NCBI RefSeq assembly: GCF_026210795.1
Contig: NC_089446.1
Location: 1,951,001 to 2,015,000, forward strand
DNA length: 64,000 bases
Origin: Rhizophagus irregularis
Lineage: Eukaryota > Glomeromycota > Glomeromycetes > Glomerales > Glomeraceae
Reading direction: 5' to 3'
Part shown: one piece after another, positions 36,211 through 45,260 of the stretch
How the letters are laid out: each line of letters begins with the position of its first letter
How positions within the stretch are numbered: position 1 is the first letter of the stretch
Program-made: the position numbers and the translations under genes
Notes under the pieces: generated by a model
The model's database searches: none
Told to the model about the DNA's origin: nothing
What the model saw: the letters and a program-made list of their open reading frames with translations, nothing else

Positions 36211-39200
36211 ATGTCAACACATCAAGCAAGAAGTGTCCAACACAGACAAGTCACCCGATCAGTTATAGCTGAACTCAAGCAGGTACCTGTCAAATCCATC
36301 TCATATCCCCACTCAAATGCAAAATTGCAGGAATATGAGGATGAGATCTGCCAAATCTGTGAAGCACAAGCGGTGGTAACCAATGAAGAGATAACCCGCA
36401 TAATGCAAATCGATCCAGACCCACATTATGAGGTAGTCTTTGAACGTCGTGATCAGGTACGTATAGGAAAGGAGTTAACAGACTCAAACTTTACGGCCGA
36501 TATTGCTATAGGAACACCTGGAGAGCATGACTATTCTTCATTTTTCACAGCACACAGTCAAACAATCCAAAATATTCTTCAGGATGAACGAAATCGATTG
36601 GGGTCAATAAAGGTAAGAATTGGAATATTTGCTACAATAAGACGTTTAGATTCTTACCTTGAGGGATTATTCGGAGATGGCAACTTTAGTGAAGATGATG
36701 GAGTAGAGTATATCTACAGATATAACATACCATTTAAAACTCGCAATATGCCAATCCTACCATCAACAGATATTAATGGTACATTTAACTTTGCATTAGC
36801 AAGAATCATGCAGAAAGTAGAAGACTATGTAAATTACGGATCAGGTTGGGAATTCTATCGTGTAGAAAAAATATTTATAGAAATCTCGCAATTCCAACCA
36901 CCCACAGGAGCAGGACATATACCACTCCCAAAAGATCTTGCCACGAAAAAGGGAGTAGTAAATCCAGCTAATGATGATGACAAATGCTTCCAGTGGGCAA
37001 TCCTAGCAGCATTACATCCAGTAGAAAAGAATGCAGAAAGAATTTCCAAGTATAAGGAGTATGTAAATGAGTTAGACTTTGAAGATATCGAATTTCCAGT
37101 ACAAGCTGATGAGGTAATTCTAAGAAGATTTGAGCGACAGAACCCAACTATTGCCTCTGCATCTGTGAATGGCGTGACCACCGCCTATGTCCAATATATG
37201 TTACCGATAGGGATGATGCAGAGGGCCGTAAAATAATAGATTTAGTACTTATCAGTAACGGGGAAAAGCAGCACTATTGCTGGATTAAGAATATGAGCCG
37301 TTTAGTAAATAAACGTACAAAAAATGGACATGCAATATTTGTCTGCTGATGGTGTATCTCCCACTTCACACATCAACAAGAAATCCATGACAAACATGTA
37401 GCAATATGTCGAGGATTAAAGAAAACCCCACAAGCAGACCGAATGCCATCAGTAAAGAAAGGAAATGATATATATGAATTCAAGAACTGGAAACGCCGCA
37501 TGCAAGTCCCATATTACTTTGTTGCAGACTTTGAAGCCCTAGTAATGGACATACCACCCACAGATGAAGACAAAGATAAGAAAACCAAGAAAGTACAAGA
37601 GCAAATCCCCTGCTCATACTCGTATATTAAGGTAAGATATGATGGTGTAAGTGAATCACAGAAGATATTTACAGGAGAAAATGCAGCACAGAAATTTGTA
37701 ATCAAAATGCTAAATGAGGCTGAAGCAATCCGTAATGAATTCAGAAACCCAATGGAAATGATACCGTTAACAACCCAAGAGCAAGTAAGTTATAATAATG
37801 CAATAAACTGCTGGATATGTCGCAACCTCTTAGATGGAAATAAAGTAAGAAACCACTGCCATATTACAGGAAGGTATCGAGGTGCAGCACATAGAGGATG
37901 TAATCTTGACTTATCCATAAAACCTCGTGAAATGCATATCCCAGTAATCTTTCACAATTTATCAGGATATGATGGACACATAATTATGCAAGGAATTGGT
38001 GCAATGGAATGTGAGGATGATATTGATCCTATCCCTTATAACATGGAAAAGTATATGGCATTCAAGTTAGGTTCCCTCCGATTTATAGACAGCTTACAAT
38101 TCATGAAATCAAGTCTCGACAAATTAGCATCCAACCTAGGCGCAGAAAAATGTAGAGCACAAGAATGTAGTAATCCACAACACTTATGGCGAATTGATGC
38201 AGGTAGATGCTTTGCACATCCTGAAAACTTTAAGATAACACGAAGTCAAATACCACCTGAATTACTCGAGATTTATCTTAAGAAAGGTGTTTACCCGTAT
38301 GAATACATGGATGACTGGAAAAAGTTCGAGAAAACTAGTTTACCACCTAAAGGAGCATTCTATAGCAAACTTAATGAAACCCACATTAGTGATAAAGAAT
38401 ACGAATATGCACAGTATGTATGGGAAAAAGCAGGATGTAAAACAATGCAAGATTATCATTACATTTATCTCAAAACTGACGTCCTCCTACTAGCCGATAT
38501 ATTTCAGAATTTCCAAGAAATGGCCTTGAAAAAATATGGGTTAGATCCTCTCTGGTATTATTCAACACCAGGCTTTGCATGGGATGCACTATTCTTCATG
38601 ACAGGGCAAAGATTGGATCTTATAACTGACCAGGATATGTACATGATGGTAGAACAAGGATTACGTGGTGGAATCTCTATGGTAAGTAAACGATATGCTC
38701 GTGCAAATAACCCAGATATGGGAGAAGGTAAATGGACTGCAGAAAAGCCCAAGTCATCTATCCTATACTTAGATGCAAATAACCTATATGGATGGGCCAT
38801 GTTGCAATACTTACCTACAGGTAACTTCCACTGGGTAAAGGAGGAAAACGAGTTATTTAACATTCAAAAACAAATAGAGAGTAATAAAATACCAGACGAT
38901 TCTTCTGAGGGATATATCCTTAAAGTCAAACTGGAGTACCCTCAAGCCCTCCATTCACAACACACAGATTACCCCCTTGCACCAGAATGAATGAAGGTTA
39001 AGAAGGAATGGCTTAGTAAAAAGCAGCAGGAAATAATAGCATGTTCAGAACAACGATATACACCCACGGATAAGCTCATCCCTAACCTATTTGATAAGGA
39101 TGAATATGTAGTTCATTATAGAAATCTCCAGTATTATGTTAGCCAGGGCTTAGTAATCAAGAAGGTCTATGAAGCTATAAAATTCGAGCAGGCTCCATGG

Positions 39201-39290
39201 ATGAAACCATATATAGAATTTAACACCGCCGAACGTGCTAAGGCTAAGAATGATTTTGAGAAGGACTTCTATAAACTCATGAATAAACTG
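36211..39290 (+). pseudogene. Protein-primed family-B DNA polymerase (Polinton type), N-terminal and exonuclease part
   Basis: Replicative polymerase of the element. First frame 36211-37236 (341 codons) has the N-terminal region ending GSGWEFYRVEKIFIEISQF, DDDKCFQWAILAALHPVEKN and KYKEYVNELDFEDIEFPV. A frameshift at ~37190 leads to TDRDDAEGRKIIDLVLISNG and a Cys/His site (FVC-stop-WCISHFTHQQE, TGA at ~37348). The main frame 37443-38990 holds the exonuclease motifs: VADFEAL (Exo I, ~37530), a finger CWIC..HCHITGRYRGAAH (~37810), HNLSGYDGHII (Exo II, ~37955) and [13 protein letters not shown] (Exo III, ~38465), then polymerase motif A ILYLDANNLYGWAML (~38760). Another TGA lies at 38988. Coding stops at YKLMN (39285), the start of motif B, where the gag segment begins. 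Motif C (DTD) is absent, so it cannot polymerise. Confidence 0.85.
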
Positions 39291-39783
39291 TCGCAATCAT
39301 GGTCAAAATTTGCAAAATCAGGTCAATAATTTGAATCAACAGATTCTAGCATTACAAAATAACCCTCCGATAATACAACAACTGATAATGGCAGGATATG
39401 CACCTAAAAAATTTAGAGGAGCATCTGGTGAAGATCCAGAACTTTGGCTTCAAGAATTCAGGCAATGGTGTGAGTCTGCTGGACTTGATCCTGCTGCTAA
39501 TGCTAGAACTCGTGTTAGGATTCATGGGGTCTTTGAGACTTTACTTGAAGATGATGCTAGAGATTGGTATGAAACACATATCAAAGGAAAAAATTGGGAA
39601 TGTGTAAATCTTCTGGATAATCTTGGTGTAGCTAACCTTGGTGCTGTTAATGGTATGAATAATGGTGCTATAGTAGGTGTAGCTGCAAATCAATTTCGTG
39701 GAGGGGCTGGTGTATTACATGGACAAGCAGCTGCAGTTAATACTATTACTGGTGCTAATTTTATACCTGATCATACTGTATAG
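39291..39783 (+). pseudogene. Retroelement gag, N-terminal half
   Basis: Starts in the middle of a gag coiled coil (QVNNLNQQILALQNNPPIIQ) and continues into the gag core: PKKFRGASGEDPELWLQEFR and DDARDWYETHIKGKNW. The stop at 39781-39783 (TAG) is followed by an open frame that leads into the next ORF. The junction with the polymerase gene (39285-39295) shows no target duplication that I can see. Confidence 0.75.
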
Positions 39784-41562
39784 GATGAAGATTGGTCAAT
39801 AGCCGAGGGTCGTCCTACTGATATAGCTGTTAATAATCCTAATGCTAATAATGGAGGTACAATTGTGGCTTCTGGAATACGTATTGGACAATTAATATAT
39901 CGTTTTAAGCATTACTTCCCTACTATAACATCTGAAAAGTCTAAGCTTGCATTTAATGCTATTGTTCAGAGTAGTGATACTGTAAGCCGATTCTATTCTA
40001 AATTACGAAGAATGGTTAGACTTGCATATCCAACTCTTCCAGAGGTAAATCAGAATGAATTAGTATGGCAACAGTTCTTAAATGGTCTTTCTAGTGAAAA
40101 TAAGTTGGATGCGCGATGTATTGGTTTAGAAAATTCAGTTGCATCTATTCTGAATAAATTGGAAGAAGTTGAGAAATACAGGACAGATATGCCACCTACT
40201 CCTATAGTTACATATCAGGGTCCAACTTTAGCGGATATTGAGAATCTTATAAATTCTAAAATTCCTATGACTACGGCTAGATCATCTGCAGTACCAGTAC
40301 CATCTTCTAGTCCATTTTCAAGTCCTCAAAATGATACATCATTTCAGAGATTACTTGCTTTAGCATATAAATTAGGTCTTCCAAGAGATATCGATATAAG
40401 TAAAGTAACCCTTAGTGATCTTGAAATATTTATTGATACAGAACTTAATAAAAATTTACCATCTGACCATATTTACCGTGGTAATCAGGTATTTGGTATA
40501 AATTCAGGTACACGCAAACCAAAGAAATCAAAGAAATGCTCAAGTTGTGGAAAATCTGGTCATACTAAGAGTTCCTGTCCAAAATCTAAGAAGAGAAAGA
40601 GGAAAACAAATTATGCACATGACTCCTCTGATTCCTCTAACTCTTCTGACGCTTCTGACTCCTCTGACTCCTCTGATAGTGATTCAGACTCTGGACATGC
40701 CTGCTATGGATTAAAAAAAAAGCCTACAGAAAGGAAACGTGTAGATAAAAAGCCTACTGATAAGAAAAAATCACAACTTGAAAGGCAGCGTATTATTTTT
40801 GAGGTTTTTATACAACTCTTAAAGCTTCTGGTTCAATCCTTCGTTAATGCTGTACCAAAAGAGACTGTTATATCTGCTTACAATGCTCTGAATGCTGAAT
40901 TCATTAATTATAAAGAACCAGTACTCAGTCAGCTTAAAGGAGAACCCTCGATAAAAACACGTGAAAAAGTTTGGGATAATGTTAAGGACCTTTTCACATC
41001 TATCCTTCATCCTATGATTTCGGTTGTAACTAATAGTATGGCTGCAAATTTAATCCGTAAAAATGATGATGTTATATGTAATAATGACTTATGGTCTTCT
41101 ATAGCAGGTATTGGAATTGTTAACCGCAAGTCTGCTAGTGATGTAGTCACTATTAAGACTAAAGTAGTCGCACCTGAGAGTGAAAAATCTTTAGTTATTC
41201 CTACGACAATTTTTGATACTGGTTTTGATAGTTCTCTGATATCTAACAATATTGTAAAGTGCCTAAATCTTGACGTTGATAGAAGTAATGCTCCTGACCT
41301 TAGTGGTGTTGCGACAAAATCTGATACTATTGGAACAGTATATGGTCTTGGTATCCTTGTATATGATTGGGAGAACTCTAAAAAAATCGAAGATGACTTC
41401 ATGGTTGTTAAGAGTGATAAGGACTTTTTATTGCTAGGTGTACCTTGGATTGATCATGCTAATGTCATTCTAGATTTCCAAAATCGGCAACTGACCATCC
41501 CTCTATCATCACGTAAGAAATTACCATTCCAATTTCTCTACATAAACGGAAAACTAACGTGA
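39784..41562 (+). CDS. Retroelement gag C-terminal half, zinc knuckle and aspartic protease
   Basis: Open frame 39865-41562 (565 codons) that reads back to the preceding stop. It contains a retrotransposon-gag core (IYRFKHYFPTITSEKSKLAF; FYSKLRRMVRLAYPTL; WQQFLNGL), a CCHC knuckle KCSSCGKSGHTKSSCPK (~225 codons in), a Ser/Asp repeat (SSDSSDSDSDSGH), a Lys-rich stretch, and a retropepsin-like domain with the catalytic FDTGFDSSLIS (~41215) and the flap-to-end pattern FLLLGVPWIDHANVILDF. It ends without RT, RNase H or integrase. The D-T-G triad is intact, so this may be a captured gag-protease rather than a full retrotransposon. It lies on the same strand as the polymerase. Confidence 0.75.
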   Translation, partial: DEDWSIAEGRPTDIAVNNPNANNGGTIVASGIRIGQLIYRFKHYFPTITSEKSKLAFNAIVQSSDTVSRFYSKLRRMVRLAYPTLPEVNQNELVWQQFLNGLSSENKLDARCIGLENSVASILNKLEEVEKYRTDMPPTPIVTYQGPTLADIENLINSKIPMTTARSSAVPVPSSSPFSSPQNDTSFQRLLALAYKLGLPRDIDISKVTLSDLEIFIDTELNKNLPSDHIYRGNQVFGINSGTRKPKKSKKCSSCGKSGHTKSSCPKSKKRKRKTNYAHDSSDSSNSSDASDSSDSSDSDSDSGHACYGLKKKPTERKRVDKKPTDKKKSQLERQRIIFEVFIQLLKLLVQSFVNAVPKETVISAYNALNAEFINYKEPVLSQLKGEPSIKTREKVWDNVKDLFTSILHPMISVVTNSMAANLIRKNDDVICNNDLWSSIAGIGIVNRKSASDVVTIKTKVVAPESEKSLVIPTTIFDTGFDSSLISNNIVKCLNLDVDRSNAPDLSGVATKSDTIGTVYGLGILVYDWENSKKIEDDFMVVKSDKDFLLLGVPWIDHANVILDFQNRQLTIPLSSRKKLPFQFLYINGKLT

Positions 41563-41599
41563 CTTCCTTGCAAATGGATACTATTGACTTAAAAAAAAT

Positions 41600-41805
41600 T
41601 CACACTCTCGAGGAAGATTAACCTGTCATCTATGTGGAGCAAATTTTGATTTTCTCTCTAAGTTAAAGCGTCATCTTGCTAGGAAAAATCCATGTGTTTC
41701 CCAAACTTCTGCAGCAGTGGCAGGCAGTGACAGGGCAGTGCCCAAATTTTTTCGGAAGTGGCGGGCAGTAACAGGGCAGTGCCCAAATTTTTGGCAGTGA
41801 TTAGC
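41600..41805 (+). pseudogene. C2H2 zinc-finger fragment followed by a ~48-bp repeat
   Basis: RGRLTCHLCGANFDFLSKLK then RHLARKNPC gives a Cys-x2-Cys-x12-His-x4-Cys finger. It is followed by two copies of GGCAGTGACAGGGCAGTGCC..AAATTTTT (about 41715-41805). Short frame without a good start; it looks like the edge of another repeat joined to the gag segment. Confidence 0.45.
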
Positions 41806-41816
41806 CTTTACAAATA

Positions 41817-42329
41817 TTACATTTGCCATGTTACTCTGATTTCTAGGTCTTTACGGGTTTCTATGAGTTTTTCAATGGCATTTCTATTTTTAAAATATCG
41901 ACTATATCTGATATCTATCATTTGAAGGTTTGGTAATATATGCAGAATTTCACTTAGCAAATCTCTAACGTCACCTTTTCCACCATAGTATTGATAATCT
42001 ATTATGCTAAGTTCCTGGATATTGGGGCAAGCTTGTAGCATTTTTACAATACAGATAGGCCATAATAATACTCCATTCATATTAAGCTTTCTGATATATT
42101 TTCCACATACTGTCCCTGGTTTTGTGAGATGTTTGTACATTTGGAACTCCTTAATATTATAGCGGTTATAAAGGTCTGTTTCACCCCATAGGAGAGAGTT
42201 TGCTACTACAGCCCATTTTCGACACACTAATGCATAATTGCAAAGATAATGCCAACGGTAGTAAGTACCTTCATATGAAGTTTTGAATATCTTTTCTAAA
42301 AGTTCGAAAGGTAAGCTATTGTTTGTCAT
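41817..42329 (-). CDS. F-box protein with LRR-like tail
   Basis: 170 codons. The N-terminal F-box is clear: LPFELLEKIFKTSYEGTYY and YALVCRKWAVVANSLLWG (residues ~6-52). It normally binds Skp1 in SCF ubiquitin ligases. The tail has leucine-rich-like segments (YIRKLNMNGVLLW; CPNIQELSIIDYQYYGG; LPNLQMIDIRYSRYF). Short for an F-box/LRR protein (usually 400 or more). The frame is intact while neighbouring element genes are broken. Start: the ATG at 42329 lies 29 bp after the shared motif on the minus strand. Divergent from the TBP-like gene, with a 104-bp gap. Confidence 0.75.
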   Translation of the reverse strand: MTNNSLPFELLEKIFKTSYEGTYYRWHYLCNYALVCRKWAVVANSLLWGETDLYNRYNIKEFQMYKHLTKPGTVCGKYIRKLNMNGVLLWPICIVKMLQACPNIQELSIIDYQYYGGKGDVRDLLSEILHILPNLQMIDIRYSRYFKNRNAIEKLIETRKDLEIRVTWQM

Positions 42330-42358
42330 GGTATCTCATATGAGATATTGATGAAGAA

Positions 42359-42382
42359 GTTTTATTTAATTAGATTTTTTCT
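42359..42382 (-). promoter_or_regulatory. Shared upstream motif before the F-box gene
   Basis: On the minus strand AGAAAAAATCTAATTAAA followed by TAAAAC, two or three changes from the polymerase copy, 29 bp before the F-box ATG. It lies between the divergent F-box and TBP-like genes. Confidence 0.5.
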
Positions 42383-42433
42383 TAGGATAAAATAATTTGA
42401 ACATTTCTTTTCTATCAATAGAAAAAACCAGAC

Positions 42434-43225
42434 ATGCTTACTTTTAGTGAACTTACTCCATCTCTTACTGTTACTGAATTTAAGATCAATGTTGAAGGGC
42501 TTGATTACACCGTGCTTGGTCATAAGCTTGAACCTACTAAGGATGTTATTGCCATTAATAGCAACTTTATTCATAAAGCTTTTGAGGGTTATGAACAGTA
42601 CTTGTCTAAACCAAAAGGTGAGAGACGATGCAGAAGAAGTACACCTGACAATCCATTAAATAGACGGCGACGTACTGGGGATGGTAGCACTTTTAATGCT
42701 TGCATTGAGTTTGTTATCATTTTAGCTGATTCTGTACATACCATTCGTTATTTTCCTAGATCTGGTAGTATACAAGTTTTCGGGTCTTTTGATCCTGTTG
42801 CTATCTTCTTACGTTACCTTTCTGAATGTTCCCTACCTGAGTTTTCTTCTGTAGAACTTGTGGGTGGAAATAAGGCTCTCCTGTGTAATTACAAATTTGT
42901 GATTAATATCAGGAGTAATAAGTTTATTCATCTTTCTACCTTAGCATATGCTTTAGAATCTGTAGATGGTATTCGTGAGATTCTCCCCTTTCCGATAAAG
43001 TATATTAAGAATGATGCGGGTGATATTCATTCTAAAATTGTTATAGTCTTCACATCAAAGATTTGGGTACATATCTGGCCTAAATCTGGTAAGGTTAATA
43101 TATTTGGCACTAAGACTGAATTGGCTGCTGATATGATTTATAAGTTCTTACAGAAGTTGTTTTCTAATCCGAATGATTTTGGGGATTTTATTTGTGATGT
43201 ACCTATTCCAGATTGTGAGAGGTAA
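42434..43225 (+). CDS. Putative TBP-like protein of the Polinton-like element
   Basis: 263 codons, intact. Two half-repeats share a beta-hairpin plus helix pattern: ACIEFVIILADSVHTIRYF then RSGSIQVFGSFDPVAIFLRY (residues ~82-130), and KIVIVFTSKIWVHIWPKSGK then VNIFGTKTELAADMIYKFLQ (~205-250). The pattern 'hydrophobic strand, x(3-6), F/W-P-x-S-G-x-(I/V)-x-(V/I)-F-G, helix' resembles the two halves of TATA-binding protein and the diverged TBP-like proteins of large DNA viruses. This is a fold-pattern call, not a family match. An insert (KGERRCRRSTPDNPLNRRRR) is strongly basic. If correct, the element would bring its own promoter-recognition factor. Alternative: an unrelated protein with internal duplication. 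Confidence 0.4.
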   Translation: MLTFSELTPSLTVTEFKINVEGLDYTVLGHKLEPTKDVIAINSNFIHKAFEGYEQYLSKPKGERRCRRSTPDNPLNRRRRTGDGSTFNACIEFVIILADSVHTIRYFPRSGSIQVFGSFDPVAIFLRYLSECSLPEFSSVELVGGNKALLCNYKFVINIRSNKFIHLSTLAYALESVDGIREILPFPIKYIKNDAGDIHSKIVIVFTSKIWVHIWPKSGKVNIFGTKTELAADMIYKFLQKLFSNPNDFGDFICDVPIPDCER

Positions 43226-43244
43226 AAAATGGTTTCACTGGGAA

Positions 43245-43904
43245 CTAGAAACCCTCTATTTGTAAAATCCAGCAATCACATTCCTGGCTTCTTGTTGGCA
43301 TAAGACATTCGTCACATAGAGTTATAGCCAACTCATTTTTTAGTCTATCCAGCTGACTCTCGGTGGTCGGTGCAAGATTCTGATAGTATTCATTGAATTC
43401 ATTCTGCTCTACTTCATCTATGTCTTCATCTGTGTCTTCATCTCCTTTAATATGGTAGATGCTGAATTCATTTCTATATTCATCATTAGGATTCGTGAAT
43501 ATTCTTTGTATATTGTAATCTATAATGTTGAATGTTGTAGGTTTCTTTTTTGATAATATTTCTACTAAGTCTAATAATGCATATACTAATTCTTTATCCT
43601 CTGAGAAGTTCTTAATGATATCTGAAAATCTTTCATATATTGCCATCTCATCTGGTAGAATAGAATATCTTATTCGTGATAAAAGTGATGGATGTATCCA
43701 TATATCATCACCTTCTAACATCTCATCAAATATTTCTACTAGCTCTTCTAATCCAGATACTAACATACTTTCTTTGCTAAATTCGGAATCTAAAGCTTTT
43801 AAATATGCTATATCTAAATACCACATTATTTCCTTTACCCATTCTTCTATGTTGAGTTCAAACTGGCCTAGTATACGTCTTAGTGATGGTCTGTATTGTG
43901 ACAT
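43245..43904 (-). CDS. Acidic ORF with C-terminal Cys cluster, unknown
   Basis: 219 codons, intact, reading inward from the right terminus. Mostly helical with Leu-rich segments (LRRILGQFELNIEEWVKEIM; VSGLEELVEIFDEMLEG; VYALLDLVEILSKKK), an acidic stretch (DEDTDEDIDEVEQNEF) and a C-terminal cluster LCDECLMPTRSQECDCWIL that may bind metal. No family recognised. The ATG at 43904 lies 24 bp after the shared motif at the inner edge of the terminal repeat, which supports this start. Confidence 0.6.
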   Translation of the reverse strand: MSQYRPSLRRILGQFELNIEEWVKEIMWYLDIAYLKALDSEFSKESMLVSGLEELVEIFDEMLEGDDIWIHPSLLSRIRYSILPDEMAIYERFSDIIKNFSEDKELVYALLDLVEILSKKKPTTFNIIDYNIQRIFTNPNDEYRNEFSIYHIKGDEDTDEDIDEVEQNEFNEYYQNLAPTTESQLDRLKNELAITLCDECLMPTRSQECDCWILQIEGF

Positions 43905-43928
43905 CTTGTAAACCTTTTATATATGAAT

Positions 43929-43952
43929 CTTTTATTCAATTACATTTTTTCT
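43929..43952 (-). promoter_or_regulatory. Shared upstream motif before the acidic ORF
   Basis: Minus-strand copy of AGAAAAAATGTAATTGAA plus TAAAAG, forming the last bases of the right terminal repeat. Mirror image of the copy at 35501-35524. Confidence 0.55.
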
Positions 43953-44393
43953 CGGTATAAGGGAAATTGCTTACCTTGCTATTCCGCTCTATTGACTCCA
44001 TGGCTGGTTTCCTGGATGGGTTAATATTTCCTTACCTTTTTTGGCTCCGTTGGCTTTGAAATCCTATTTCTTGTTCGGTTGGAGGTAAGTAGGTGAAAAT
44101 ATTAATAAATGATTTAGATTATGAAATAAGTAGGATATAAGTGAATTAGATTATGAGATAAGTAGGATATAAGTAGGTAAAAATATAAAAAAGGTGATAT
44201 AAGTAGGTGAAAAATATAAAAAGGTGACCAGGATTGGACCCACAGCCGGTGGGAGAGCAACGGGGATAGCAAAAAAAAGGTTGTCAGGATTGGACCCACA
44301 GCCGGTGGGAGAGCAACAAGGGGATAGCAAAAAAAAGGTAACCAGGATTGGACTCCGAGGAAAGTGAGCCAGAACTGGCATTTCTATACTACT
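43929..44393 (-). repeat. Right terminal inverted repeat of the Polinton-like element
   Basis: Complement of 35060-35524. The open frames of 60-76 codons inside both repeats are mirror copies and come from the 57-bp repeats, so they are not called as genes. Confidence 0.9.
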
Positions 44394-44609
44394 TCCCAGA
44401 GTGTTTTAAGTTCAGAATCTGCTAATATTAGAATCGGTTCAGAACCGCTCTGTTTGGAACTTCCCCATCTCTAATCACCACAAAGACAAGTTATTTTTTT
44501 ATTTTTATTGGATAGGAAATTAATAATTCATTTGAAAGCTGTGGTTTTTCTGCTATAAAATATTGCGTAACATTTTCATTTTGTTACACTAAATGCAGTG
44601 ATATCTTCT

Positions 44610-45001
44610 TTACAGAAACTTTAAGTTTTCAAGTGATATCATTTTGATATCATTTTGATATCATTTCAATATCGATTCAATATCGATATGATATCGAAAT
44701 AAAGTATTATCACTTAATCAATATCGAAATGATATCGAAATGATAATAGAAATGATATCGAAACAACATCTTTAAGTTTAATTTAAAAATGTCATTTCGA
44801 TATCATTTTAATTATCATTTTGATATCATTTTGATATTGATTTAATATCGAAATGATATTAAAGTGATAATACTTTATTTCGATATCGTATCGATATTGA
44901 ATCGATATTGAAATGATATCAAAATGATATCGAAATGATACCGTTAAGATAAACTTAACAATATCGATTCTATATTAATTAAAAATGGTAAGTTTCTGTA
45001 A
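44610..45001. repeat. Large palindrome made of GATATCGAAAT-type units
   Basis: Outer tips TTACAGAAACT (44610) and AGTTTCTGTAA (44991-45001) pair. The interior is a mirrored run of ATATCGAAATGATATCGAAAT and its complement. It is probably a MITE with expanded simple repeats. The same right tip AAGTTTCTGTAAAGTTAT occurs at 52444. Confidence 0.65.
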
Positions 45002-45260
45002 AGTTATCCACAAAAATGCCGATTAAATGAATTTTGTTAAGTGATTTACAAAATTTCACCCCATTTTTAAATAGTAATTTTCACTGATTTATAGCCAGAT
45101 CTCGAATTAAACTTATTATAGAGTGATGCGAATTTTGTCATACTGATTTATAAATAAATACACAATATTTTTTTTTTATCGCAATAATTGCCAAAAAATG
45201 TTATTGCGCTTTTCAAAATTGTGCTACCCCCTGCAGATCATCTAATTAAAAAGATTATGA

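Larger units (their letters stand above)
35060..44393. mobile_element. Polinton/Maverick-like element with 465-bp inverted termini
   Basis: 9334 bp. Terminal inverted repeats 35060-35524 and 43929-44393 are of equal length and nearly identical, starting AGTAGTATAGAAATGCC. Flanks are TTCCAG (35054-35059) and TCCCAG (44394-44399), a 5/6 match to the 6-bp duplication known for Polintons. Contents in order: coiled-coil ORF pair, protein-primed family-B polymerase (broken), gag-protease segment, zinc-finger piece, F-box gene (minus), TBP-like gene (plus), acidic ORF (minus). I saw no rve integrase, packaging ATPase, adenovirus-type protease or capsid gene, which full Polintons (15-20 kb) carry. 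It is therefore a derived or rearranged member. Two decayed relatives lie at 16952-20262 and 53481-54577. Confidence 0.85.
34816..44473. mobile_element. hAT-type MITE split by a Polinton-like element
   Basis: Left terminus TAGGGATGGGGA (34816) and right terminus TCCCCATCTCTA (ends 44473) are inverted repeats with one mismatch. The 8-bp flanks are identical, ATCACCAC (34808-34815 and 44474-44481). The MITE itself is only 34816-35059 plus 44394-44473 (~320 bp, rich in GGTTC/GAACC). It is the older insertion; the Polinton-like element landed inside it. Confidence 0.9.
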
